DNA of 64,000 nt from Haloarchaeobius amylolyticus (lineage in GTDB: Archaea > Halobacteriota > Halobacteria > Halobacteriales > Natrialbaceae): positions 620,001 to 684,000 of the forward strand of contig NZ_JANHDH010000002.1 of the NCBI RefSeq assembly GCF_026616195.1, given 5' to 3'. The notes beneath the pieces are model-generated. The model was not told the origin of the DNA and did no database searches. It saw only the letters and a program-made list of their open reading frames with translations. A program made the translations under genes and the position numbers. Shown here piece by piece: positions 32,482 to 40,379 of this stretch; positions within the stretch are counted from its first letter, which is position 1; the number at the start of each line of letters is the position of its first letter.

Positions 32482-34221
32482 TCAGTGCAGGAACTCCCGA
32501 ACCCCGTCGGCGTCGCGAGCGTTGAGCACGTCCGCAGCCTCGGCCCAGCCGCGGCGGGCGGTGTGGACCCCGTACCGGACGTACTCGTACGTCGAGGTGC
32601 GGTGGGAGTCCGTGTTGATGGCGATGGTCGCGCCCGCGTCGATGGCGTACTTGACGGCGCTGCCCGAGAGGTCGAGGCGGTGCGGGTTGCTGTTGATCTC
32701 CAGCGCCACGTCGTGTTCGACCGCGGCCTCGGCGAGGCGCTCGGGGTCGATGTCGAGGCCGGGGCGCTGGTTGAGCAGCCGCCCCGTCGGGTGGCCGATG
32801 ATGTCGACGGAGGGGTGTTGCATGGCCTCGACGAGCCGGTCGGTCCCGTCGCCGTCGAGGGCGGCGTGCGGGGAGGCGACGACCACGTCGAGTTCGTCGA
32901 GCACCTCGTCGGCCACCGAGATGCTGCCGTCGGCCGCGATGTTCGCCTCGACGCCGGTGAACACCGCGATGTCGGCGTTCTCGGCCGCCTCACGGACCGC
33001 CTCGGCCTGTTCGAGCAGTTCCTCGTCCTCGACGCCGACGCCCCCGACGACGCCGGGTCCGGTCGCGTGGTCGGAGATGCAGAGGTAGTCGTGGCCGAAG
33101 TCGGCCGCGCCGGCGATCATCTCCTCGATGGTCTCGTTCCCGTCGGACCAGTCGGTGTGGGTGTGGAGGTCGCCGCGCACGTCGTCCGCTTCCAGAAGGT
33201 CGGGCAGGTCTCCATCTGCGGCGGCCTGTATCTCGCCCCGGTCCTCGCGTAGCTCCGGCGGAATCCAGGGCAGGTCGAGTGCCGCGTACATCGACTCCTC
33301 GGTGTCGCCACCGACGCGGTCGCCGACGCGCTGGCCCGCGTCGGGGTCGTCGACCCCGGAGACGTCGAACGCCCCGTACTCGTTCAGTTTCATGTCGCGC
33401 TCGATTGCGTAGTTCCGCAGGGTGACGTTGTGGTCCTTGCTGCCGGTGAAGTACTGCAGGGCGGACCCGAACTCGGCGGGGACGACCACGCGGAGGTCGA
33501 CCCGCAGGCCGTCGCTCCGGACCGCGGCCTTCTCCGAGCCGGCCTCGATGACGCTGTCGGCGTCGTCCCAGTCGGTGAAGGCGTCGACGACCGCCTCGCC
33601 GTCTTCGCTGCCGACCAGGACGTCGACGTCACCGATGGTCGCGCGCCAGCGACGGAGCGACCCCGCGACCGCGACCGAGTCCGTGGCGTCGGCCGATTCG
33701 AGGTGGGCGACGACCGAGTCGGCGACCGGGCGGGCGGTGCCCAGCAGGGCGCGCTCGCCGGCGGACTTGGCGAACTCGAGGTTGTCGAGGATGTTCTGCT
33801 CGGTCTTCGCGCCGAAGCCCTTGACGTCCTGTATCTCGCCGGCTCGCGCGGCGGATTCGAGGTCCTCCAGCGTCTCGACGCCGAGTTCGTCGTAGAGCGT
33901 GCCGACCGTCTTCGGGCCGACGCCCTCGACGCGGAGCAGGGCCGCCATGTCGACGGGGTAGCGCTCGCGCATCTCGGTCAGCTCCGCGATCTCGCCGGTC
34001 TCGGCGTACTCGACGATCTTCGCGCTGATGGCGTCGCCGACGTGGTCGAGTTCGTTCACGGCGTCCTCGCCCTCCGCGACGAGCTCGTCGAACGACCCCG
34101 GGTACTCGCGGACGCTCTCGGCCGCCCGGCGGTACGCGTTCGGTTTGTACTCGACGCCGTCGGCCTCGAGCAGGTTGGCCATCTCTTCGAGTCGGTCGGC
34201 GACGTCCTGTTGGAGTGTCAT
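32482..34221 (-). CDS. polX: DNA polymerase X with PHP domain
   Basis: A 579-residue repair polymerase. The N-terminal (HhH) region is about 1-150 (AALLRVEGVGPKTVGTLYDEL; IQDVKGFGAKTEQNIL). The polymerase core has the catalytic Asp pair in ATIGDVDVLVGSEDG (about 198) and DLRVVVPAEFGSALQYFTGSKDHN. The C-terminal PHP exonuclease/phosphatase domain has DLHTHTDWSDG (about 345), YLCISDHATG and GVEANIAADG. It fills gaps in base-excision repair in archaea. Transcribed with DUF5788 (3 nt upstream) and Mut7-C (4 nt downstream) as one unit. Confidence 0.95.
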   Translation of the reverse strand: MTLQQDVADRLEEMANLLEADGVEYKPNAYRRAAESVREYPGSFDELVAEGEDAVNELDHVGDAISAKIVEYAETGEIAELTEMRERYPVDMAALLRVEGVGPKTVGTLYDELGVETLEDLESAARAGEIQDVKGFGAKTEQNILDNLEFAKSAGERALLGTARPVADSVVAHLESADATDSVAVAGSLRRWRATIGDVDVLVGSEDGEAVVDAFTDWDDADSVIEAGSEKAAVRSDGLRVDLRVVVPAEFGSALQYFTGSKDHNVTLRNYAIERDMKLNEYGAFDVSGVDDPDAGQRVGDRVGGDTEESMYAALDLPWIPPELREDRGEIQAAADGDLPDLLEADDVRGDLHTHTDWSDGNETIEEMIAGAADFGHDYLCISDHATGPGVVGGVGVEDEELLEQAEAVREAAENADIAVFTGVEANIAADGSISVADEVLDELDVVVASPHAALDGDGTDRLVEAMQHPSVDIIGHPTGRLLNQRPGLDIDPERLAEAAVEHDVALEINSNPHRLDLSGSAVKYAIDAGATIAINTDSHRTSTYEYVRYGVHTARRGWAEAADVLNARDADGVREFLH

Positions 34222-34224
34222 GGG

Positions 34225-34641
34225 TTAGCGGTCGAGTGCCTTCTTCAGGAAGTTCATCCAGCGCTTCTGGTCGGCGGCCTCCTTGGCCTGGGTCTCCCGT
34301 TCGAGGTCGGTCGGGCCGAGGTTCTCCAGTGCGTTCAGTGCCCGGTCGATGCCGATGATGGCGTTCGCGAGGTCCTCGCCCTCCTCGCGGGAGAGCGACG
34401 CCCAGTCGTCCTCGAGGCGCTGACGGCGCTGGATCCGCTCGCGTCGGAGGTTCTTCTTCGCCTCCTCGACGCGTTCTTGCTCGCCCGGCGGGACGGTGTC
34501 CCGGCGCTTGATCTCGAAGACGAACTCGCGGAGGTCGAGTTCGGTCCCCTGCACCTCGATGCGGTCTGGGATGTTCGCACCGATGGTCGCCCCCTCGCGG
34601 TCGACCTTCGCGAGGAGCTGCTTCTGCTCGTACTCTTTCAC
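34225..34641 (-). CDS. DUF5788 family protein
   Basis: A 138-residue soluble protein beginning at a GTG (KEYEQKQLLAKVDREGATIGANIPDRIEVQG). The N-terminal half has a beta-rich domain (IEVQGTELDLREFVFEIKRRDTVP) and the C-terminal half is a charged helix pair (QRVEEAKKNLRRERIQRRQRLEDDWASLSREEGEDL). I recall the family as DUF5788, typical of haloarchaea and often directly upstream of polX. No catalytic motif. It stands first in the three-gene unit and may act in repair or nucleic-acid binding by context only. Confidence 0.75.
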   Translation of the reverse strand: MKEYEQKQLLAKVDREGATIGANIPDRIEVQGTELDLREFVFEIKRRDTVPPGEQERVEEAKKNLRRERIQRRQRLEDDWASLSREEGEDLANAIIGIDRALNALENLGPTDLERETQAKEAADQKRWMNFLKKALDR

Positions 34642-35187
34642 ACCCCTACGTCGGTTCCGGCGGGTCAAAAACCTGCTTCTGCGGCGTGATCCGCCGGCGG
34701 TTCGCCGGTCGCGTCGCCCGCGTATCGAGTCTCGATACGGCGGTCGAACTCGGTGATACCTTTACGTCCGAACCGGTCCACGGACTGGATAGGGAACACC
34801 AGTTCCCAGGCAGCCATGTCGACCCGAAGAATCCGCACCCGGCACGCGACCCGACTCGCCCTTTCCCCGGACGAGTCCCGACGTGCCAACGTCATTCCCG
34901 CGGCCGGGACGCGTTCGTTCACGTCGACGACATGGCGGTCGGTCAGACCCTTCGACGGAAGGTGACGATATCCAATCCCGGACGATTCCACGTTCATCGG
35001 CGGGCGGTTCACAGCGCCGCCCGCCCCAACCACCCCATTCGCTGTGCTCGACACCGCTCGACACCCGAGCTGGTGCCATCGGTCGCCCCGGCGATACCCC
35101 GATAGTTACTCCCCCAGCACCCTCGATTTTAGCGGTTGCGTCCCCGTTCCCAAACTCCTTTGCGTCTGCTCTGCTTACGTCAGGTCA
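34642..35187. other. Long intergenic region with hairpins, no confident gene
   Basis: This is the longest gene-free stretch of the window. The longest open frames (34665-35054 minus, 34686-35105 plus) translate into basic, non-acidic sequence atypical for this genome, so I reject them, though the minus frame ends AAWELVFPIQSVDRFG before a short acidic tail and could be a relic. It contains GGGAAC/GTTCCC (34793-34808, ACCA loop) and a perfect 9-bp hairpin GGCGGGCGG/CCGCCCGCC (34999-35025, 9-nt loop). The rhomboid promoter must lie at its right end. An unrecognised RNA or regulator is possible. Confidence 0.4.
34999..35025. repeat. 9-bp perfect hairpin
   Basis: GGCGGGCGG (34999-35007) is paired with CCGCCCGCC (35017-35025) across a 9-nt loop, followed by CCCAACCACCCC. 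Its strength makes it a candidate for an RNA stem or a transcription stop on the plus strand, but no gene upstream on that strand needs one. Confidence 0.5.
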
Positions 35188-36111
35188 ATGCCTGAATGCG
35201 ACGAGTGCGGCGACCACACCAGTATGCCGTACACGTGCAACCGGTGTGGTGAGAAGTTCTGTGGCAAACACCGGTTGCCCGAGAAGCACGACTGCCCCGG
35301 GTTGCAGTGGAACGACCCGCAGGGCGTCTGGCAGGAGGACGAGTCCACGAGCGGTGGGAAGAGCGAGTCCGGCGGTATCGCGAGTGCTCTCCCGAACCTC
35401 GGCTTCGGTCGCGGTGGCGCACTGAGCTACTTCCGCGGGAACATGACCTACGTGTTCCTCGCGCTGATGTGGGTGACGTGGGCGACCCAGTGGTTCATCC
35501 TCCCGGGTATCACCGACATCGGCCCGAGGACCAGCCAGCTCTGGTACGACATCTTCACCCTCCAGAGCAACCACCCCGAGTACGTCTGGGCGTGGTTCAC
35601 CTCCATCTTCGCACACGCGGGCGGCCTCGGCCACATCGCCGGCAACAGCATCGTGATATTCTTCTTCGGCCGTCTGGTCGAGGAGTACGTCGGGAGCCGG
35701 GACTACACGCTTATCTTCCTCGGGAGCGGTATCGTCGCCGGCCTCGGCCAGATCGGTATCGCGCTCATCCAGGGGAGCCCGACCGCCCTCTACGGGGCCT
35801 CTGGCGCGGCACTGGCGATGCTCGGCGCGCTGACCATCATCCGGCCGAACCTCACCGTCCTCATCTACTTCCTCATCCCGACGCCCATCTGGGTCATCAC
35901 CGGGCTGTACGCCCTGTTGAGCGTCACCGGCATCCTCGGTGGCGGTGTCCCGCTCCCCGGCCAGGCCAACGTCGCCCACGGGGCCCACCTCGTCGGCCTC
36001 GCCATCGGCCTGCTGTACGGCCAGCACGTCAAGGGACAGGTCAGTCTCCCGCGCGAGACGCAACTGGGTGGCGGTGGCGGCCGCCGTGGTGGCGGTCGCG
36101 GCCCCTTCTGA
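35188..36111 (+). CDS. Rhomboid family protease with N-terminal AN1-type zinc finger
   Basis: A 307-residue protein. Residues 1-43 form a zinc finger: CDEC, CNRC, CGKH, HDCPG, like eukaryotic AN1 fingers. Rhomboid spans start at about residue 90 (MTYVFLALMWVTWATQWFI). The catalytic Ser is in LYGASGAALAML (about 192) and His in NVAHGAHLVGLAIG (about 265), and the GHIAGNSIVIFFFG oxyanion-hole region is present. Rhomboids cut membrane-spanning substrates. The C-terminal Gly/Arg run (GGGGGRRGGGRGPF) is low-complexity. The ATG at 35188 is chosen since upstream residues are basic shadow. It overlaps no neighbour; endonuclease V follows after 3 nt. Confidence 0.93.
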   Translation: MPECDECGDHTSMPYTCNRCGEKFCGKHRLPEKHDCPGLQWNDPQGVWQEDESTSGGKSESGGIASALPNLGFGRGGALSYFRGNMTYVFLALMWVTWATQWFILPGITDIGPRTSQLWYDIFTLQSNHPEYVWAWFTSIFAHAGGLGHIAGNSIVIFFFGRLVEEYVGSRDYTLIFLGSGIVAGLGQIGIALIQGSPTALYGASGAALAMLGALTIIRPNLTVLIYFLIPTPIWVITGLYALLSVTGILGGGVPLPGQANVAHGAHLVGLAIGLLYGQHVKGQVSLPRETQLGGGGGRRGGGRGPF

Positions 36112-36114
36112 GGG

Positions 36115-36855
36115 ATGCGAGAGGCGTTCGTCCCCGACCCCGCGGCCTCCCGTGAGGAGATGGAGGCCCAGCAACGCCAGGTCGCCGACGCCGCGATGTT
36201 CGCCGACGACTTCGACTTCGACGCCGACAGGGTCGGCTCGGACACCGGCCCCCTCGTCGCGGGGGTCGACCAGGCGTTCCTCGACGACCGCGCCGTGAGC
36301 GCCATCGTGGTCCTCCGGGGCGACACCGTGGTCGAGAAGACCTACGCCGTGTCGCCACTGGAGATACCCTACATCCCGGGCCTGCTCTCGTTCCGCGAGG
36401 GCGGCCCCATCCTCGACGCGTTCGAGACGCTCGACACCGACCCGGACCTCGTGCTGTTCGACGGGAGCGGGCGCATCCACTTCCGGCAGGCCGGCCTCGC
36501 CACGCACATGGGCGTCATCCTCGACGTGCCGAGCATCGGCGTCGCGAAGAACCTGCTCTGTGGCACGCCACAGGGCGAGACCGAGAACCTCCCCGCCGGC
36601 GAGCGCGTCGCCATCGCCGCCGACGACCGGGTCGACGCGCCCGCCGGGACGACCATCGGCTACGCGGTCCAGACCCGGCAGTACGACTCGCCGGACCGGT
36701 CCATCAACCCGCTCTACGTCAGCCCCGGCCATCGCGTCGGCGCCGAGACCGCGGCCGACCTCGTCGCCCGGCTCGCGACCCGCTACAAGCTCCCCGAGCC
36801 GACCCGTCTCGCCGATTCCTACGCCGACGAGGCGAAACGAACCATCGACACTTAG
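36115..36855 (+). CDS. nfi: Endonuclease V
   Basis: A 246-residue deoxyinosine-specific endonuclease cutting one base 3' of inosine. Family motifs: VAGVDQAFLDDR (catalytic Asp, about 49), PYIPGLLSFREGGPILDAF (about 87), DLVLFDGSGRIHFRQAGLATHMGV (Asp, about 115) and IGVAKNLLCGTP. The FRQAG replaces the usual PRxxG of the substrate pocket, a small departure. The C terminus carries NPLYVSPGHRVGAETA. It lies 3 nt after the rhomboid gene and 25 nt before the SDR, one plus-strand operon. Confidence 0.95.
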   Translation: MREAFVPDPAASREEMEAQQRQVADAAMFADDFDFDADRVGSDTGPLVAGVDQAFLDDRAVSAIVVLRGDTVVEKTYAVSPLEIPYIPGLLSFREGGPILDAFETLDTDPDLVLFDGSGRIHFRQAGLATHMGVILDVPSIGVAKNLLCGTPQGETENLPAGERVAIAADDRVDAPAGTTIGYAVQTRQYDSPDRSINPLYVSPGHRVGAETAADLVARLATRYKLPEPTRLADSYADEAKRTIDT

Positions 36856-36880
36856 GTACCCGGCGGGAGAACGCCGGCCC

Positions 36881-37774
36881 ATGACAGACGACTCGGACAC
36901 GGACGCCGACGACGTGGCGACCGAGACATCTCCTGGCGGCCCGGAGCCGACGCTCGAGACCGTCCTCATCACGGGCTGTTCCTCCGGAATCGGCCGCGAG
37001 ACGGCGAAGGCGTTCCTCGACGAGGACTGGCAGGTGTACGCCACCGCGCGAGACACCGAGGCCATCGCGGACCTCGCGGACGCCGGGTGCAAGACGGCCG
37101 AACTCGACGTGACCGACCGCGGGCAGGTCGAGCGCGTGGTCGACCGCATCGTCGACGAACACGGCCGCATCGACTGCGTGGTCAACAACGCCGGCTTCGC
37201 GCAGATGGGCCCCGTCGAGGACGTGCCGACCGACAAGGTCCACGAGCAGTTCGACGTGAACGTCTACGGGCCACACCGGCTCATCCGGGCCGCACTCCCG
37301 CACATGCGCGAGTCCGAACGCGGCACCATCGTCAACATCTCCAGCGCGCTCGGCCGCATCACGATTCCGGGGTCGGGCATCTACTCGGCCTCGAAGTTCG
37401 CAATCGAGTCGATGAGCGACGCCCTCCGCGGCGAGGTCGACCAGTACGACGTGGACGTGGTGGTCGTCGAACCCGGCCCGGTCGAGACCGAGTTCTACGA
37501 CCGCGCCGACGACGAGCTGGACGACCTGCCGCGGTCCGACGCCTACGGCGACCTCTACGAGATGTACGACGACGCCAACACCGTCAGTGGCGGCAGTCCG
37601 ATGTCGGTCACACCGACGCGGGTCGCCGAGACCATCCTGAACGCGGCGAGCAGCACCAACCCGGACCCGCGCTACCCCGTGGGCGCCGCCGCGAAGTACT
37701 TCATGCTCGTCCGGTTCGTGCCGGACCGGTGGCGGGACACGGTCCTCCGGCTCGTCCGGAAGTTCGCGACGTAG
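36881..37774 (+). CDS. Short-chain dehydrogenase/reductase
   Basis: A 297-residue classical SDR. NAD(P) site VLITGCSSGIGRETAKAF (about residue 29), NNAGFAQMGPVED (about 105), catalytic Ser in NISSALGRI and YSASKFAIESM (Tyr/Lys, about 170), then VVEPGPVETEFYD. The Thr/Arg after GCSSGIGR (YATARD) suggests NADP preference. The N terminus (TDDSDTDADDVATETSPGGPEP) is a disordered acidic tag. It is 25 nt downstream of endonuclease V and ends two bases before the glycerate kinase start. Substrate unknown. Confidence 0.9.
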   Translation: MTDDSDTDADDVATETSPGGPEPTLETVLITGCSSGIGRETAKAFLDEDWQVYATARDTEAIADLADAGCKTAELDVTDRGQVERVVDRIVDEHGRIDCVVNNAGFAQMGPVEDVPTDKVHEQFDVNVYGPHRLIRAALPHMRESERGTIVNISSALGRITIPGSGIYSASKFAIESMSDALRGEVDQYDVDVVVVEPGPVETEFYDRADDELDDLPRSDAYGDLYEMYDDANTVSGGSPMSVTPTRVAETILNAASSTNPDPRYPVGAAAKYFMLVRFVPDRWRDTVLRLVRKFAT

Positions 37775-37776
37775 CG

Positions 37777-39102
37777 ATGCCGATCCGGAACGCGGACGCG
37801 CTCGGCCGGACCACGGTGCGCCAGACCGCGCTCGCGTGTCTCGAGGCCGGTATCGAGGCGGCGCTCCCAGAGCAGGTCGTCGCCGAGCGCGTGCGCTACG
37901 CCGACGAGACGCTGACCGTCGCCGGCGAGACGTACGACCTCGCCGGGGTCGAGCGCGTCGTCCTCGTCGGGGGCGGGAAGGGTTCGGGTCGTGTCGCCGC
38001 GGCGCTGGCCGAGACGCTCGGTGACCGACTCGACACGGGCGTCGTGGTGGACGCCGAACCGACCGACGCCGGGCCTGTATCCGTGGTCGTCGGTGACCAT
38101 CCGACCCCGAGCGAACGCGGGGTCGCCGGCGCACAGCAGGTGCTCGACCTGGTGAAGACCGCCGACGAGTCGACGCTGGTGCTGGCGGTCGTCACCGGCG
38201 GGGCGAGCGCCCTCTTACCGGCACCTGCGGACGGTATCGCGCTCGACGACCTCCAGACGGTCACACGACGATTGCTCGACGCCGGCGCGAGCGTCGGCGA
38301 GCTGAACGCGGTGCGCAAGCACGTCTCCGCGCTCAAGGGCGGGCAACTGGCACGTGCCGCGGCCCCTGCGTCGGTCGTCACGCTCGCGTTCTCGGACGTG
38401 GTCGGCGACCCACCCGACGTCATCGGGAGCGGGCCGACCGTCCCCGACGAATCGACGTTCGAGGAGGCGCTGGCGGTGCTCGACCGGTACGACGTGGACG
38501 TCCCATCGGTCCGGGACCGGCTGGACCGAGGCGTCGCTGGCGAGGTGGCAGAGACGCCGAAACCGGGCGACTCGGTGTTCGATGGAACCAGCTACCACGT
38601 GCTGGCGAACGCACACACCGCGCTGGACGCGGCTGCCGAGGCCGCCAGAGAGCACGAGTTCGACCCCACGATACTGTCCTCACGCATCGAGGGGGAGGCC
38701 CGCGAAGCCGGGCGGTTCCACGCAGCCGTCGCTCGCGAGGTCGGCGAGACGGGGAACCCGGTCGAGGCGCCGGCGGTGCTCCTCTCGGGCGGCGAGTGCA
38801 CCGTGACGGTCCGGGGCGACGGGACCGGCGGGCCGAACCAGGAGTTCGCGCTGGCGGCGGCGCTCGACCTGCAGGCGGTCTCGGAGGTCGCTGTCGGCGC
38901 CGTGGACACCGACGGCCGGGACGGGTCGACCGACGCGGCGGGCGCGCTGGTCGACGGCGAGACGGTCCGGGAGGAGCCGGCGGCTCGCGAGGCACTGGCG
39001 GCCAACGACGCCTTCGGCTACCTCTCGGGCCGGGACGACCTCGTGCGGACGGGCGCGACCGGGACGAACGTCAACGACCTTCGGGTCGTCGTCGTGGCGT
39101 AG
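37777..39102 (+). CDS. Glycerate 2-kinase-like (DUF4147/MOFRL)
   Basis: A 441-residue enzyme of the archaeal glycerate kinase family. N-terminal domain DUF4147: VLVGGGKGSGRVAAAL (Gly-rich site, about 62), VVGDHPTPSERGV, VVTGGASALLPAPADGI (about 140), NAVRKHVSALKGGQLA (Lys), SDVVGDPPDVIGSGPTVPD. The C-terminal MOFRL domain holds VLLSGGECTVTVRGDGTGGPNQEFAL and AVDTDGRDGSTDAAGALV. It phosphorylates glycerate to 2-phosphoglycerate in sugar or serine catabolism. ATG at 37777, two bases after the SDR. Its 3' end is convergent with RNA element C, which ends at 39104. Confidence 0.92.
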   Translation: MPIRNADALGRTTVRQTALACLEAGIEAALPEQVVAERVRYADETLTVAGETYDLAGVERVVLVGGGKGSGRVAAALAETLGDRLDTGVVVDAEPTDAGPVSVVVGDHPTPSERGVAGAQQVLDLVKTADESTLVLAVVTGGASALLPAPADGIALDDLQTVTRRLLDAGASVGELNAVRKHVSALKGGQLARAAAPASVVTLAFSDVVGDPPDVIGSGPTVPDESTFEEALAVLDRYDVDVPSVRDRLDRGVAGEVAETPKPGDSVFDGTSYHVLANAHTALDAAAEAAREHEFDPTILSSRIEGEAREAGRFHAAVAREVGETGNPVEAPAVLLSGGECTVTVRGDGTGGPNQEFALAAALDLQAVSEVAVGAVDTDGRDGSTDAAGALVDGETVREEPAAREALAANDAFGYLSGRDDLVRTGATGTNVNDLRVVVVA

Positions 39103-39103
39103 G

Positions 39104-39183
39104 GCGAACAGACGGTACGGGAGTCCACACGCCGGCGTACCGTACAACCGCGGAACCGGGCGTGTGGCGGGTGGTCAGGGCAT
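39104..39183 (-). ncRNA. Putative structured RNA, copy C (start-X-stop and pseudoknot)
   Basis: An 80-nt element on the minus strand. It opens ATG CCC TGA (39183-39175). Stem 1 pairs CCACACGCC (39167-39159) with GGCGTGTGG (39133-39125), 9 perfect pairs. Its loop begins with CGGTTCCGCGGTTGT, then ACGGTACG (39143-39136), complementary over 8 bases to CGTACCGT (39119-39112). CTGTTCGC begins immediately at 39111. The order, loop text and ending match copies A and B. It fills the gap between the halocyanin gene (ending 39235) and the glycerate kinase stop (39102), convergent with the latter. Confidence 0.75.
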
Positions 39184-39213
39184 GCACCGTCTGGCCGCGC
39201 GCTCGGTCTTGAA
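39184..39213 (-). promoter_or_regulatory. Shared-class promoter of RNA element C
   Basis: TTCAAGACC, then GAGCGCGCGGCCAGA, then six bases lead to ATG at 39183, 30 nt from the first T. This copy is the most divergent in the block, with CGCGGCCAG kept. It stands 22 nt after the halocyanin stop. Confidence 0.65.
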
Positions 39214-39234
39214 CCCTCGTCGGGTCCGGGCACC

Positions 39235-40272
39235 TCACCGCTTCCGACGGGACCGCTTCTCCGGGACGACGCCGCCCGGAGCGTACACCTTCCCCTGCCG
39301 GTCCCTGTCGCCCCTGGCGATGAGGAGAGCGAGCAGGGCGACGGGCGAGAGCGCCGCGGCGGTGAGCAACCCACCGGTCACCAGTGCGGGCGTACCGACC
39401 TCGATGATGCCCGCCTCCGGGTTCCCGACGACGATGGCCCCGCGCATGTTGTGGGCGCTGTGGCCGGGACAGGCGTACTTGCTGATGCCATCGCCGTCGA
39501 AGGTGAGGGAGTAGGTCGCGCCGGCCTCGTCGGTCGCGTCGCTCGCGTACGTCTCGTCGGCGTCGCGAACGTCGTGGACGCCGCCCTCGCCGGTCCACTC
39601 CCAGACGACGGTCGTGCCGGGGTCGATCCGGACGGCGGCGGGTTCGAAGGCGTAGTTCCCGCCGTTCCCGCCCGCACCGACCGCGATGGTGGCCGCCTCC
39701 TTCCCGCGCATGTCGACGGTCCCCTCGTAGTTCTCGACGCCGTCGAACCAGTCGCCGTAGTCGGGTTCGACCTCGACGAGGCCGGCCGTGCCGATGTCGA
39801 CCGGAGCGCCACCGACGACGACCGCGCCCTTCATGCCCATCTGTTCGTGGGGTGCACAGACGTAGGTGCTCACGCCGTCGGCTTCGAAGGCGTGCTCGAA
39901 GGTGGTGCTCGCGTCGGTCACGAGGTCGCTCTCGTACGCGCCCGCGGTGTCGACGACGTTGTGCATGCCACCCTTCCCGGTCCACTCCCAGACGACGGTC
40001 GTGCCGGGGTCGACGCGGACCGCGGCCGGCTCGAAGGCGAACGCGCCACCGTTGCCGGGTGCCCCGACGCTGATGGCGACCTCGGACTCGCCGCGGGCAT
40101 CGAGGAGGCCCTCGAAGTTCTCGACGCCCTCGAACCAGCCGGCGAGGCCCGACTCGTCCTGTCCTGCTGCGGTCGCTGCGGTGCCGGTGAGCGACGCGCC
40201 GGCGGCGAGCGTACCGACGCCCCGGAGGAATCGTCTGCGGCTGTCGTCGTCGGGGACCGTTCTCGTGTCCAT
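39235..40272 (-). CDS. Double-domain halocyanin, Tat-exported blue copper protein
   Basis: A 345-residue membrane-anchored electron carrier. A Tat signal (SRRRFLRGVGTLAAGASLTG) precedes two plastocyanin-like domains. Domain 1 (about 45-150) has copper ligands His (GGMHNVV), Cys and His in CAPHEQMGM plus the Met. Domain 2 (about 175-290) has GGVHDVR and ACPGHSAHNMRG. A C-terminal span (ALVTGGLLTAAALSPVALLALLI) anchors it, with a positive tail. It probably passes electrons to the copper nitrite reductase encoded divergently. Start ATG at 40272; GATATATCG is 33 nt upstream within a dyad. Confidence 0.93.
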   Translation of the reverse strand: MDTRTVPDDDSRRRFLRGVGTLAAGASLTGTAATAAGQDESGLAGWFEGVENFEGLLDARGESEVAISVGAPGNGGAFAFEPAAVRVDPGTTVVWEWTGKGGMHNVVDTAGAYESDLVTDASTTFEHAFEADGVSTYVCAPHEQMGMKGAVVVGGAPVDIGTAGLVEVEPDYGDWFDGVENYEGTVDMRGKEAATIAVGAGGNGGNYAFEPAAVRIDPGTTVVWEWTGEGGVHDVRDADETYASDATDEAGATYSLTFDGDGISKYACPGHSAHNMRGAIVVGNPEAGIIEVGTPALVTGGLLTAAALSPVALLALLIARGDRDRQGKVYAPGGVVPEKRSRRKR

Positions 40273-40287
40273 GGCCGGACATTGGTG

Positions 40288-40311
40288 AACCGTCGATATA
40301 TCGGCCGTTCA
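40288..40311. promoter_or_regulatory. Dyad over the halocyanin TATA box
   Basis: An imperfect palindrome with a perfect 10-bp centre CGATATATCG (40294-40303) and outer arms GAAC...GTTC. It covers the probable halocyanin TATA box in the region divergent from nirK. Anaerobic or NO-responsive control would suit the neighbours, but no regulator gene is seen. Confidence 0.45.
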
Positions 40312-40379
40312 GATTCTCTCACCCCGAGAACCGCCCCGAGTATATATTATTAGTATTGTTTAAGGTACGCCTGTAACAC

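Noticed and set aside
34665-35105. Possible genes in the long intergenic region
   Set aside because: Both strands give basic, His/Arg/Pro-rich translations unlike the acidic proteome and no recognised family.
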